Shown in pieces: positions 1 through 5,007 of a stretch of DNA of 8,444 bases (position 1 is the stretch's first letter; each line of letters begins with the position of its first letter). Origin of the DNA: Cellvibrionales bacterium (GTDB taxonomy: Bacteria > Pseudomonadota > Gammaproteobacteria > Pseudomonadales > JAHEGP01). The position numbers and the translations under genes are program-made. Where the stretch lies: positions 1 through 8,444 of the forward strand of contig JAHEGP010000130.1 of NCBI GenBank assembly GCA_024645065.1, given 5' to 3'. A model generated the notes under the pieces. That model made no database searches. It was not told where the DNA came from and worked only from the letters and a program-made list of their open reading frames with translations.

Positions 1-802
1 GGCCCAGGCTACCCACTACACTTTCGATAAGATGTTGCCGATTTGCAGTCACTTCTGAAGCCCCCAGCCGCATCAGTTGTTCCCGTCGTTTTGCGCCCCT
101 CGGGCTTGCATAGACAATCACCGGTGGCCCACCCTTAGCGAATACTGGATGCCGCAGAAAATCAGCGCCGGCAACGTATGAAAAATCAGAGGACAGCTCT
201 CTGCCCAGATCCGTAATCACGAGGTCGTAATCCTCGTTAGCCAGTTGCACCACCGCCTCAGAAGTAGACACCACGTTGTCGAACACAATTCCATAAGGCC
301 TGAGGGCTTTGCGCTCGACTTCGTTGTTGGCGGGCCTGTCGTCCACCCAGAGCACCCGCGCAGCGCGCCTCGGTGTCGCGCAAAGTACAGGGATCGCGTC
401 TACCAGGGCAGCAACGTCACTCGAGAATGTGGCTCTGCGAAGTTGATAGGCATTGCGCTTGGTAAACCACCTGAGTGCCGCGGGCAGCAAGTCATTTGAC
501 GGTATTTGGCCACCATCCACGAGAGCTGGCACCACGGGCACACCATAGAACTGCGCACGGCGCCATTCGTAGGCTACGACGTCTGTAGCCTGCTGCAAGC
601 GCGAAAAATCGAAGGATGGACCAATCAAGGCAAACATCACATTGGCTTTGGAAGCCGCCTCATCAATCACCTTACGATATAGCTCGCCACCGCTGATACT
701 CCCCGTGTCGACGAAACTCTCGTGCCCCGCAAGTCGAATCGCGTAATTTAGCGCGTGAGCAGCAAATAATGTGTCAGCGCGTTGATAGGATAGGAATATC
801 AT
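1..802 (-). CDS. TIR domain - response regulator receiver fusion protein (partial, C-terminus outside window)
   Basis: The reading frame is open from ATG at 802 to base 1 (267 codons, no stop). Residues 1-139 form a bacterial TIR (TIR_2-type) domain: it opens with MIFLSYQRADT, has D32/S35 after the second strand, the ALIGPSF strand at 58-64, VAYEWRRA at 76-83 (E79 is where TIR NADases carry the catalytic Glu), and ends with the typical RNAYQLRRATFSSDV stretch. Residues 149-267 form a receiver domain: VLWVDDRP (D154, D155), phospho-acceptor position D198 in VITDLGRE, and VIVYASP as the beta-4 strand. The usual beta-5 lysine seems absent (TANRQHL), so it may be a pseudo-receiver. Known TIR domains cleave NAD+ or scaffold signalling. 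Receiver control of such an activity is inference. The start is fixed by an in-frame TGA directly before the ATG; an ATGA overlap with a short upstream frame suggests co-translation. The receiver seems nearly complete, so little may be missing. Confidence 0.88.
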   Translation of the reverse strand, partial: MIFLSYQRADTLFAAHALNYAIRLAGHESFVDTGSISGGELYRKVIDEAASKANVMFALIGPSFDFSRLQQATDVVAYEWRRAQFYGVPVVPALVDGGQIPSNDLLPAALRWFTKRNAYQLRRATFSSDVAALVDAIPVLCATPRRAARVLWVDDRPANNEVERKALRPYGIVFDNVVSTSEAVVQLANEDYDLVITDLGRELSSDFSYVAGADFLRHPVFAKGGPPVIVYASPRGAKRREQLMRLGASEVTANRQHLIESVVGSLG

Positions 803-900
803 TCAACCACAACCTTGTAAATCCGTTTCACACCAGAGACCCATCGCGTGGTCGCTTGAGGTTCGAGCCTCGGGCGCTGGCGTACACCGGACAGTAGCAC
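799..900 (-). CDS. Possible short ORF overlapping the TIR gene start (hypothetical)
   Basis: A frame starting at GTG 900 and ending with TGA at 801-799 encodes 33 residues ending WVSGVKRIYKVVVE. Its stop overlaps the TIR start as ATGA, the usual geometry of translational coupling. The frame is open 17 codons further upstream but has no better start there. It matches no family I recognise. It could be a tiny coupled leader, the C-terminal tail of a gene broken by a frameshift, or chance. It overlaps the 828-1121 frame, so at most one of the two is likely to be translated in this interval. Confidence 0.25.
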   Translation of the reverse strand: MLLSGVRQRPRLEPQATTRWVSGVKRIYKVVVE

Positions 901-1121
901 ATCCCTGGTGAATCCACTTGCTTTCCAGCACCTTTTGAAAACCGCCTTACATCACGGCGACTGCCATCGAAAGACAGGGTATTTTCGGCCCTGCTAGAGT
1001 CTGCCTCGATCAATTTCATCCCGCGATCACGGACCTCGCACAAGGGTCCTGCTGTAAAAGAAAAAACCGGCTTAATCTCCCTGCAGCTGACCGCCAGGGC
1101 TGTACTCGATTGATAAGTCAA
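828..1121 (-). CDS. Uncertain 97-codon ORF between the SRPBCC and TIR genes
   Basis: This frame could start at a TTG overlapping the TGA stop of the SRPBCC gene (TTGA) and runs 97 codons. The product is unusually rich in Ser, Arg and Cys (CREIK, PGMCYCPV), with no signal peptide, membrane segment or domain I recognise. No ATG start with a ribosome-binding site is present at its head. The position between two same-strand genes and the overlap at the stop favour a gene; the composition and the competing frame at 799-900 argue against. It may be a degraded gene. Confidence 0.25.
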   Translation of the reverse strand: MTYQSSTALAVSCREIKPVFSFTAGPLCEVRDRGMKLIEADSSRAENTLSFDGSRRDVRRFSKGAGKQVDSPGMCYCPVYASARGSNLKRPRDGSLV

Positions 1122-1576
1122 CTGCGTGCTGCGTACCTGGCCCTTAACCTCCCATGCCTGTGCCTGAATACGGCCGCATAAATGGGTTTCGTCACGACTC
1201 CCATAATGCCTAACCTGGGAAGAAACTCGACCTTATCAGTTATCACGCAACCGGCGCCTTGCCGCTCAATCGTGCGCCGGTGATTCCATTTTCGATTCAT
1301 CAGGCTTTTCGATTCTTCTTCAAAGCCGTTATCCCAGGCATCCTTGAGCCTGAATACATGCAGGTCTGCCGGGAGCAAGCCAAATAGCAAAATGACGCTG
1401 GTGAAAATCCTGACGTTTCTGGGCCAGTCATTGACCGGCGCTTTTCGCCACGCCCGCGGCACGGTCATTTTTACCAGGGGAAGCAATTCGTAGTTAACCC
1501 CCTGCATGGAAAAAATATCAGCCTTTATCTGATCCGGTTCCGCGTCTAGCTCCGATTTGATTTCAAGTACCGGCAT
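1118..1576 (-). CDS. SRPBCC (START/polyketide-cyclase-like) family protein
   Basis: This 152-residue protein matches a family of single-domain SRPBCC proteins, whose helix-grip fold encloses a hydrophobic ligand. Family-like stretches in order are the opening strand VLEIKSELDA (3-12), NYELLPLVKMTVPRAWR (28-44), SVILLFGLLPADLHVF (60-75), the charged MNRKWNHRRTI segment (93-103), CVITDKVEFLPR (110-121) and the C-terminal helix ending FRHRHGRLRARY (137-148). The length is normal for a complete protein. The ATG at 1576 has an AGGGA ribosome-binding site about 8 bases upstream. No ligand or enzyme role can be read from the sequence. It lies upstream of the TIR-receiver gene on the same strand, about 315 bp away, and could share its transcript; that link is inference. 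Confidence 0.8.
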   Translation of the reverse strand: MPVLEIKSELDAEPDQIKADIFSMQGVNYELLPLVKMTVPRAWRKAPVNDWPRNVRIFTSVILLFGLLPADLHVFRLKDAWDNGFEEESKSLMNRKWNHRRTIERQGAGCVITDKVEFLPRLGIMGVVTKPIYAAVFRHRHGRLRARYAARS

Positions 1577-1968
1577 AAGATTTCCCTGCAGGCTAGCGAA
1601 CTGCTGTGGTCGGCGCGGCTAACAACCGCCAAACCACGAGTACCCATCGAGAATATCGGTTGAGCCGCCGTTCGCGATCGCTTTGACTTACATTCTTGCC
1701 AGCTCTGCGATGCGCCCAGCGGGAAGGCTCAATACCGATAGGGAGCGAGGGATAAACCTTTAGCGACCGGGTGTCAATAGCGGGGCCAATCCCGCAAAAA
1801 ACCACTATATTATTTTAACGGGCCACGCACGCAAGGGGGCTTCATCGCTCGGCCTGAACCGGGGAAGGGCCAAACCAGGCGATCTTTTGGGGGAGGCAAG
1901 CGGCGGTGTGAAAAACGCGAAGAGCCGCTTATAACCGGTTCATTACAATCGATTATAAAAAGTTAAGT

Positions 1969-1998
1969 TTGAATCCATTAAAGTTAGTACGCGATACA
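1969..1998 (+). promoter_or_regulatory. Possible sigma-70-type promoter for brnT-brnA
   Basis: TTGAAT at 1969-1974 and GATACA at 1993-1998 are separated by 18 bases, a tolerable -35/-10 arrangement in an AT-rich stretch. It would start transcription just upstream of the inverted repeat at 2019-2039 and of the BrnT start at 2043. It is found by eye only; other pairings are possible. Confidence 0.3.
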
Positions 1999-2018
1999 GT
2001 CTGTCCAGTTGAAATCGA

Positions 2019-2039
2019 TGTATATGGGAGTAATATACA
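2019..2039. promoter_or_regulatory. Inverted repeat upstream of brnT, candidate antitoxin operator
   Basis: TGTATAT at 2019-2025 and ATATACA at 2033-2039 form a perfect 7-bp inverted repeat around a 7-base spacer, 3 bases before the BrnT start. Ribbon-helix-helix antitoxins typically bind such palindromes to repress their own operon, so the antitoxin encoded at 2328-2600 is the natural candidate. The spacer holds GGGAG, the only ribosome-binding-like sequence for BrnT, at the rather long distance of about 12 bases. Occupancy or RNA folding here could also limit translation. Confidence 0.5.
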
Positions 2040-2042
2040 CGC

Positions 2043-2318
2043 ATGGTGACCTGGTCAAAAGTAGCGGGGTTCCATTGGGACTCTGACAATAAGAGAAAAC
2101 CGGCCAAAAAAGAAAGTGTTACTCAACTCGAGGCTGAGCAGGTATTTTTTAACCAACCTCTGATGGTGCTGGATGATGTCAAGCATCAGCAGGACGAGGC
2201 GCGTTTTCACGCGCTGGGAAAAACCGATTCGGCACGCTTTCTCCACGTTACCTTTACCCTGCGCTCGGCCGATACCTTGATCCATGTCATTTCCGCGCGT
2301 GACATCCGGCGTAAATAG
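2043..2318 (+). CDS. brnT: BrnT family toxin
   Basis: The 91-residue product fits the BrnT family, small RNase toxins with a RelE-like fold that block translation by cutting RNA. Visible family features are FHWDSDN near the N-terminus (10-16), the helix LEAEQVFFNQPLMVLDD (29-45), DEARFHALGKT (51-61), ARFLHVTFTLR (64-74) and the terminal VISARDIRRK (82-91). The usual Lys-His-Gly after the WD..K motif is replaced by KES (23-25), so a commonly conserved His is missing and activity may differ. The antitoxin gene follows 9 bases downstream, the standard toxin-first order. The ATG at 2043 follows a palindrome and a weakly spaced GGGAG. Length is normal, so I treat it as intact. Confidence 0.85.
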   Translation: MVTWSKVAGFHWDSDNKRKPAKKESVTQLEAEQVFFNQPLMVLDDVKHQQDEARFHALGKTDSARFLHVTFTLRSADTLIHVISARDIRRK

Positions 2319-2327
2319 AATTTGACT

Positions 2328-2600
2328 ATGAATAAAGTGAAGAGAATCCCGGTGTTTAAATCCGAAGCCAAAGAGCGCGCTTTTTGGGAGAAGAAAGATT
2401 CCAGTCAATATGTTGACTGGCGCCAGGCCAACCCGGTTTCCATGCCCAACCTGAAGCCATCCACCAAGACAATCTCCCTAAGACTTCCCGAGAGCCTGCT
2501 TGACAGCATCAAGATTGAAGCAAACAAGCGGGATATGCCCTACCAGTCGCTGATAAAGGCGTGGCTTAGCGAGAAAGTTCAGGGGAGTCGCCAAGCCTGA
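2328..2600 (+). CDS. brnA: CopG/ribbon-helix-helix antitoxin partner of BrnT
   Basis: This 90-residue protein belongs to the CopG_antitoxin type that accompanies BrnT toxins. The N-terminal half carries the partner-binding pattern IPVFKSEAKERAFWEKKDSSQYVDW (7-31, with the conserved D..Y.DW), then PNLKPS (40-45). The C-terminal half is the ribbon-helix-helix: strand TISLRLPESLLDSI (48-61), then helices with the conserved NKRDMPYQSLIKAWL (66-80). It should neutralise the toxin and repress the operon by binding DNA as a dimer. ATG at 2328 is preferred; an in-frame TTG two codons earlier (2322) is less likely. The gene sits 9 bases after brnT. The symbol brnA is used by position; the family differs from classical BrnA but shares its role. 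Confidence 0.85.
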   Translation: MNKVKRIPVFKSEAKERAFWEKKDSSQYVDWRQANPVSMPNLKPSTKTISLRLPESLLDSIKIEANKRDMPYQSLIKAWLSEKVQGSRQA

Positions 2601-2612
2601 ACTTTTGGTGAC
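2587..2612 (+). terminator. Stem-loop over the antitoxin stop codon
   Basis: GTCGCCAA (2587-2594) can pair with TTGGTGAC (2605-2612) as an 8-bp stem with one G-T wobble and a 10-base loop. It spans the TGA stop of the antitoxin gene. No T-run follows, so it is at best a weak intrinsic terminator and may instead protect the mRNA end. Confidence 0.25.
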
Positions 2613-2673
2613 GGCATCTGTTGCTTCGAATGTGTATGGCGCGCGATCTTTCACCCACTGAAGATAATGATCA

Positions 2674-2781
2674 ATGGTGCCTGAGCTTTTACAACAGCCC
2701 TTTCTCATCGCCCCATCGCCGTTTAAGGAGCACCTGCGCACCGGGGAGCATGAGAAGCGAGACATCCATCCAACAAAGTAA
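2674..2781 (+). CDS. Possible 35-residue ORF downstream of brnA (hypothetical)
   Basis: ATG at 2674 opens a 35-codon frame ending with TAA at 2779. The product looks soluble and charged, with a hydrophobic start (VPELLQQPFLIAPSPF) and a charged tail (EHEKRDIHPTK). I recognise no family and see no good ribosome-binding site. It may be a fragment of a lost gene or a chance frame. The rest of 2601-2820 holds no gene I can support on either strand. Confidence 0.15.
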   Translation: MVPELLQQPFLIAPSPFKEHLRTGEHEKRDIHPTK

Positions 2782-2820
2782 GCGAATCACCTCAACTGCT
2801 TGGGTGTGCGCAGATGGCTT

Positions 2821-3059
2821 TTACGGGTTCCCAGGCGGCGAGTCGAACTTCGACCTCCTGGATTCGAGCCACTGCTGCATTTTTTCCGTGCCTTGCATCA
2901 GTGCCCGCATTTTCGCATTGCTTCCAGATGCGCGACATCCTGCTGTTCATGCATCTTGTTGCCATTTTGCTGGCTTAGCTCAGCCATTTCTTCGAAAGCA
3001 TTGGCATGAAACTCGTCGTCACACGCGCCGCCCAATTGCCTGCAATTCATGGTTTTCAT
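2821..3059 (-). pseudogene. DUF1059 family small protein, frameshifted
   Basis: From ATG at 3059 the frame encodes MKTMNCRQLGGACDDEFHAN, then FEEMAELSQQNGNKM and AHLEAMRK. This is the DUF1059 signature: a small cytoplasmic protein of about 80 residues with a CxxxGGxC motif that could bind a metal. After codon 50 the frame runs into an early TGA at 2900-2898 (53 residues in all). One extra base in the A-run read at 2913-2910 restores the family pattern: KMRALMQ, KMQQWLESRRSKFDSPPGNP and a TAA at 2823-2821, giving a normal family length. The gene therefore carries a one-base deletion in a four-base homopolymer, either a true mutation or a sequencing error. A second in-frame ATG lies three codons in. 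Function of the family is unknown. Confidence 0.8.
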
Positions 3060-3197
3060 AGCGTGGTCCCTGATACCAAGGCTCTAGTCCAGGTAACGCC
3101 GGTCAAAAGGTCGAGCGACTTGCTGCGAGCACAGCACCCGCTGGATACTAATTTTAATGGCATTGTTAGCTGCAAAACCGCTTGTGCTGGTCTGCTG

Positions 3198-3488
3198 TCA
3201 TCGGCTGCGCGAACGCGGACGCCGCATATAGATCGTGTCATCCGCTCCTGTCGAACCCACCACTGATATCACTTCCCAGCCATCAGCAGCCAACTTTGCA
3301 AGCGTCTCGGTTTTCTTCACATCGATAAAGATACCGCTGGATTGCTTTTTGATCGTGCCACCAGCCGTGATGCCCTTGAGAATCACAACTTGATACTCCC
3401 AGTCCTGTCCATCCGACCAGGCCGGGACCGAGATAACGAAAAACAAGACCAGGGGAATAACTATTTTTGCATATCGGGAGGTCGACAT
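3198..3488 (-). CDS. Secreted DUF4177-like protein
   Basis: This 96-residue protein starts with a signal peptide: SRYAK, then a hydrophobic core IVIPLVLFFVISVPA (9-23), with likely cleavage around residues 23-25. The mature part resembles the DUF4177 domain: DWEYQVVILKG (29-39) as the opening strand, TLAKLAADGWEVISVVG (62-78) with the characteristic aromatic-rich GWE turn, and a terminal IYMRRP strand (86-91). DUF4177 proteins are small alpha-beta proteins of unknown role; here it should act in the periplasm. The ATG at 3488 has a near-perfect AAGGAG site 6 bases upstream, so the start is secure. It is probably transcribed alone: the next gene downstream, the DUF1059 pseudogene, is 138 bases away. 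The C-terminus is basic (RSRSR). Confidence 0.75.
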   Translation of the reverse strand: MSTSRYAKIVIPLVLFFVISVPAWSDGQDWEYQVVILKGITAGGTIKKQSSGIFIDVKKTETLAKLAADGWEVISVVGSTGADDTIYMRRPRSRSR

Positions 3489-3582
3489 GATTTCTCCTTT
3501 GACGCCTGTCGCTTGAGATCAGGACTTATTGCAGAGCGCGGCATAGCATGATTCCGCTGCTGCGGCTCGTTGGCGAGTTCAC

Positions 3583-3720
3583 ATGAATGCCTCAATGGTT
3601 GATTATTGGCATTGGCACAAGTTACATCCGGAAATGATACAGGCTATGGTTTCGCTAATGAACCTGCTGCGCGTAATGTTTGCGCAAGATTGTGAGTGGT
3701 ATTGCTGGCAAGGATCAATC
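3583..3720 (+). other. Weak candidate glycosidase fragment (YWHWH motif)
   Basis: A plus-strand frame starting at ATG 3583 encodes NASMVDYWHWHKLHPE, which recalls the MVEYWHWHS.H stretch I know from large GH42 beta-galactosidases. The rest of the frame does not continue that similarity, and from about 3720 it runs antisense to the amidohydrolase remnant. It could be a short gene fragment marking the junction where the amidohydrolase was truncated, or chance. It would not encode a working enzyme. Confidence 0.15.
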
Positions 3721-4129
3721 CACCCATGCAGCGAACTGTTTGATAGTAGCCATGATGCTGTCTACATCCTTACCCGGCCCGGACGGTGGTGCATAGCTGT
3801 TTGCCTGGTTGGCAACAAGTAAAGAATTGATGTAGTGACTGTGCGCGTCGAGCAAGGCGGGCAGCAAGGCCCTGCCATCGAGATCGACCACTTCGGTGGC
3901 TGCTCCCTTATTAGCCTTTTCAATTTCAGCCCGCGTGCCCAGGGTGAGTATTTTCCCGTCCTTGACAGCCACGGCTTGCACCATGGGCTGAGCATCGCTA
4001 ATGGTAACGATGTCTCCTCCAAGGTAAATAAATAGTATCCGCCGGGTTAACGGCTAACACCTTGGTGCAAGCGGCTATCAACCCCGTCAGCAGCACGATC
4101 AAAACCGTCAATGGATTGGGGTAATTCAT
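3715..4129 (-). pseudogene. Amidohydrolase family 3 (YtcJ-like) N-terminal remnant with lipoprotein signal
   Basis: From ATG at 4129 the product begins with a lipoprotein signal (hydrophobic TVLIVLLTGLIAAC, lipobox Cys21) and reaches NPADTIYL, then enters a wrong frame and stops after 43 residues. The correct frame resumes with YLGGDIVTISDAQPMVQAVAV and continues through GKILTLGTRAEIEKANKG, VVDLDGRALLPALLDAHSHYIN and PGKDVDSIMATIKQFAA, then stops at 3715. This is the N-terminus of a metal-dependent amidohydrolase, including the first metal-binding HxH motif (HSH), but such enzymes have about 550-600 residues, so most of the catalytic domain is gone. The shift is explained by a 4-bp tandem duplication at 4026-4033. 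Two separate lesions make a pseudogene near certain. Confidence 0.85.
4026..4033. repeat. 4-bp tandem duplication causing the amidohydrolase frameshift
   Basis: AAAT occurs twice in tandem (4026-4029 and 4030-4033; ATTT on the coding strand). Removing one copy joins the NPADTIY part directly to LGGDIVTI, the expected family sequence. This is a slippage-type insertion rather than a typical one-base read error. Confidence 0.75.
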
Positions 4130-4161
4130 GTGCCAGCCTCTTTCTCGAAGGTTTGCCTTTG

Positions 4162-4195
4162 GTTTGACGACCTGGGCGGGTAAGCGGGGTCAAAC
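4162..4195. repeat. Inverted repeat upstream of the amidohydrolase remnant
   Basis: GTTTGAC (4162-4168) and GTCAAAC (4189-4195) form a perfect 7-bp inverted repeat with a 20-base G-rich spacer, between the stop of the UPF0016 gene and the remnant start. It could be a regulator site or a hairpin at the end of the UPF0016 transcript. No T-run follows on the minus strand. Confidence 0.3.
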
Positions 4196-4229
4196 TCGTC
4201 CCGTGGACGCAGTGCCCCCCCATTTCGCC

Positions 4230-4259
4230 TTGCCAGGCTTTGTCTTGCTAGGCTTTGTA
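4230..4259. repeat. Two-copy 15-bp tandem repeat at the UPF0016 3' end
   Basis: TTGCCAGGCTTTGTC (4230-4244) is followed directly by TTGCTAGGCTTTGTA (4245-4259), identical at 13 of 15 positions. The second copy contains the TAG stop of the UPF0016 gene (4250-4248); the first copy has TGG at the matching place. The duplication may have created or moved the stop. Confidence 0.7.
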
Positions 4260-4520
4260 TAGAGTGAAAACGCCGATCGCGATGAATCCCAGTCCCGCTG
4301 CATAATGCAGATACTTCGGATTGATGTATTCCGCCAACAAACTCCCGGCTAAAACGCCGAGGCCTGAGGCGACTATCAGAGCAGCCGAGGCAGCGAAGAA
4401 AACCACGTATTTACTTACATCTTTGTCTGCGGCAAAGAGCATTGTGGCCAGTTGTGTTTTATCACCCAGTTCCGCCACAAAAACCGCCCCGAAAACCGTC
4501 AAAAAGACTTTCCAATCCAC
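4248..4520 (-). CDS. UPF0016/GDT1 (TMEM165-like) family membrane protein, single-repeat form
   Basis: With a GTG start at 4520 the product is 90 residues. It carries the family hallmark ELGDKT at 17-22 in helix 1 (FLTVFGAVFVAELGDKTQLATMLF), a basic loop DKDVSKY, helix 2 (VVFFAASAALIVASGLGVLAGSLL, 39-62) and helix 3 (YLHYAAGLGFIAIGVFTLYKA, 70-90). Family members are inner-membrane cation transporters linked to manganese or calcium export. Full-length ones have two such repeats (about 190 residues); half-size forms act as dimers or in pairs, but no second copy is in this window. GGGAG lies 11 bases before GTG. The frame stays open upstream past 4760 into a DUF1330 remnant, but that part has no membrane-protein character. 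An ATG at 4565 would add 15 residues and lacks a ribosome-binding site. Confidence 0.8.
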   Translation of the reverse strand: MDWKVFLTVFGAVFVAELGDKTQLATMLFAADKDVSKYVVFFAASAALIVASGLGVLAGSLLAEYINPKYLHYAAGLGFIAIGVFTLYKA

Positions 4521-4748
4521 TAGAGTGTCTGCTCCCACCTTGGTATCTAAGGCCCTGATAACCATCGCGGCCCGGCGCCGAAGACGCAAAGTCAATTGAC
4601 TTGTAGTGAGCTTATTACCCCTCCACAACAATAATATTGACGCCTGCGCAAGACTGACGTTGCGCTTTGGGGGGTCGGTAGCCTTCTGAACTATACCATT
4701 TTTTAAATTGCTCAATACCTGGAAACTCATGAACAACGATTCGCTTAC

Positions 4749-4862
4749 TTTCCCAGCCACCTTCAGTGCTTTTCCAGCGCCGGGATCAACCAGGAATTTG
4801 CCACCGAAGTTTTCGATGGTCGGGATAGGTCCGGCGACGTACGCATTGAATGTTACCTGATC
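4749..4862 (-). pseudogene. DUF1330-like remnant
   Basis: The minus strand reads FNAYVAGPIPTIENFGGKFLVDPG, which resembles the core of DUF1330 proteins (a ...YV....PTIE.fGG+FLVrgG pattern, ferredoxin-like fold, function unknown, about 95 residues). The preceding N-terminal strand is missing and is replaced by the heptamer array at 4856-4904. The later part of the domain, past about 4749, is unrecognisable. No start codon lies ahead of the fragment; the frame is closed by TAA at 4916-4914. The frame runs on uninterrupted into the UPF0016 gene, probably by chance. I judge it a dead fragment, not a fusion. Confidence 0.5.
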
Positions 4863-4904
4863 CCTGATCCCTGATCCCTGATCCCTGATCCCTGATCCCT
4901 GATC
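4856..4904. repeat. Heptamer tandem array, 7 x CCTGATC
   Basis: Seven perfect head-to-tail copies of CCTGATC (GATCAGG on the other strand) span 49 bases with sharp edges: TTA before and CTTAAA after. Seven is not a multiple of three, so each copy shifts the frame and copy-number change would alter any reading through it. It sits exactly at the broken 5' end of the DUF1330 remnant. Perfect copies imply recent expansion by slippage. Confidence 0.95.
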
Positions 4905-5007
4905 CTTAAAATATTAGCCATGCTGCAAGCCTTCATTAAAGTCCCGCACGGCTTCAGCCATTGGCGAATAATAAAAGCAGGCGGCGGCGATCGGTAGCTA
5001 CAGCCCT

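Larger units (their letters stand above)
1577..2042. other. Gene-free divergent intergenic region between SRPBCC and brnT
   Basis: I see no convincing gene in these 466 bases. A 70-codon minus-strand frame at 1593-1805 has no recognisable domain or good ribosome-binding site. The right part (about 1940-2042) is clearly AT-rich and holds the likely promoter and operator of the toxin-antitoxin pair, listed separately. The middle (about 1840-1920) is GC-rich with purine runs and no clear hairpin. Promoters for the leftward SRPBCC gene must lie here, but I cannot pick a convincing one. Confidence 0.5.

Noticed and set aside
245..499. Plus-strand 84-codon ORF
   Set aside because: It is antisense to the clear TIR-receiver coding sequence and has no domain.
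857..876. GAGGTTCGAGCCTC, resembling a tRNA T-arm
   Set aside because: No matching acceptor, D-arm or anticodon stem can be formed around it on either strand.
1593..1805. Minus-strand 70-codon ORF upstream of the SRPBCC gene
   Set aside because: Basic, Arg/Trp-rich product with no domain and no ribosome-binding site; the true gene starts at 1576 with a good AGGGA site.
2055..2408. Minus-strand 117-codon ORF
   Set aside because: Antisense to the BrnT/antitoxin pair, whose plus-strand reading matches known families.
2478..2765. Minus-strand 95-codon ORF
   Set aside because: Partly antisense to the antitoxin gene; the stretch DHYLQWVKDRAPYTFEATDA looks protein-like but I could not match it to any family or start.
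2835..2875. TTCGA-containing repeats that resemble tRNA arms
   Set aside because: They fall inside the restored DUF1059 coding frame (WLESRRSKFDSPPG) and do not fold as a tRNA.
2621..3061. Plus-strand 146-codon ORF and the 69-codon one at 2800-3009
   Set aside because: Cys/His-rich, no domain; the 2821-3059 part is antisense to the DUF1059 gene.
4048..4060. GTTAACGGCTAAC as a possible integron attC core
   Set aside because: It does not fit the GTTRRRY/RYYYAAC pair and has no partner site at a suitable distance; it lies in the amidohydrolase signal-peptide region.
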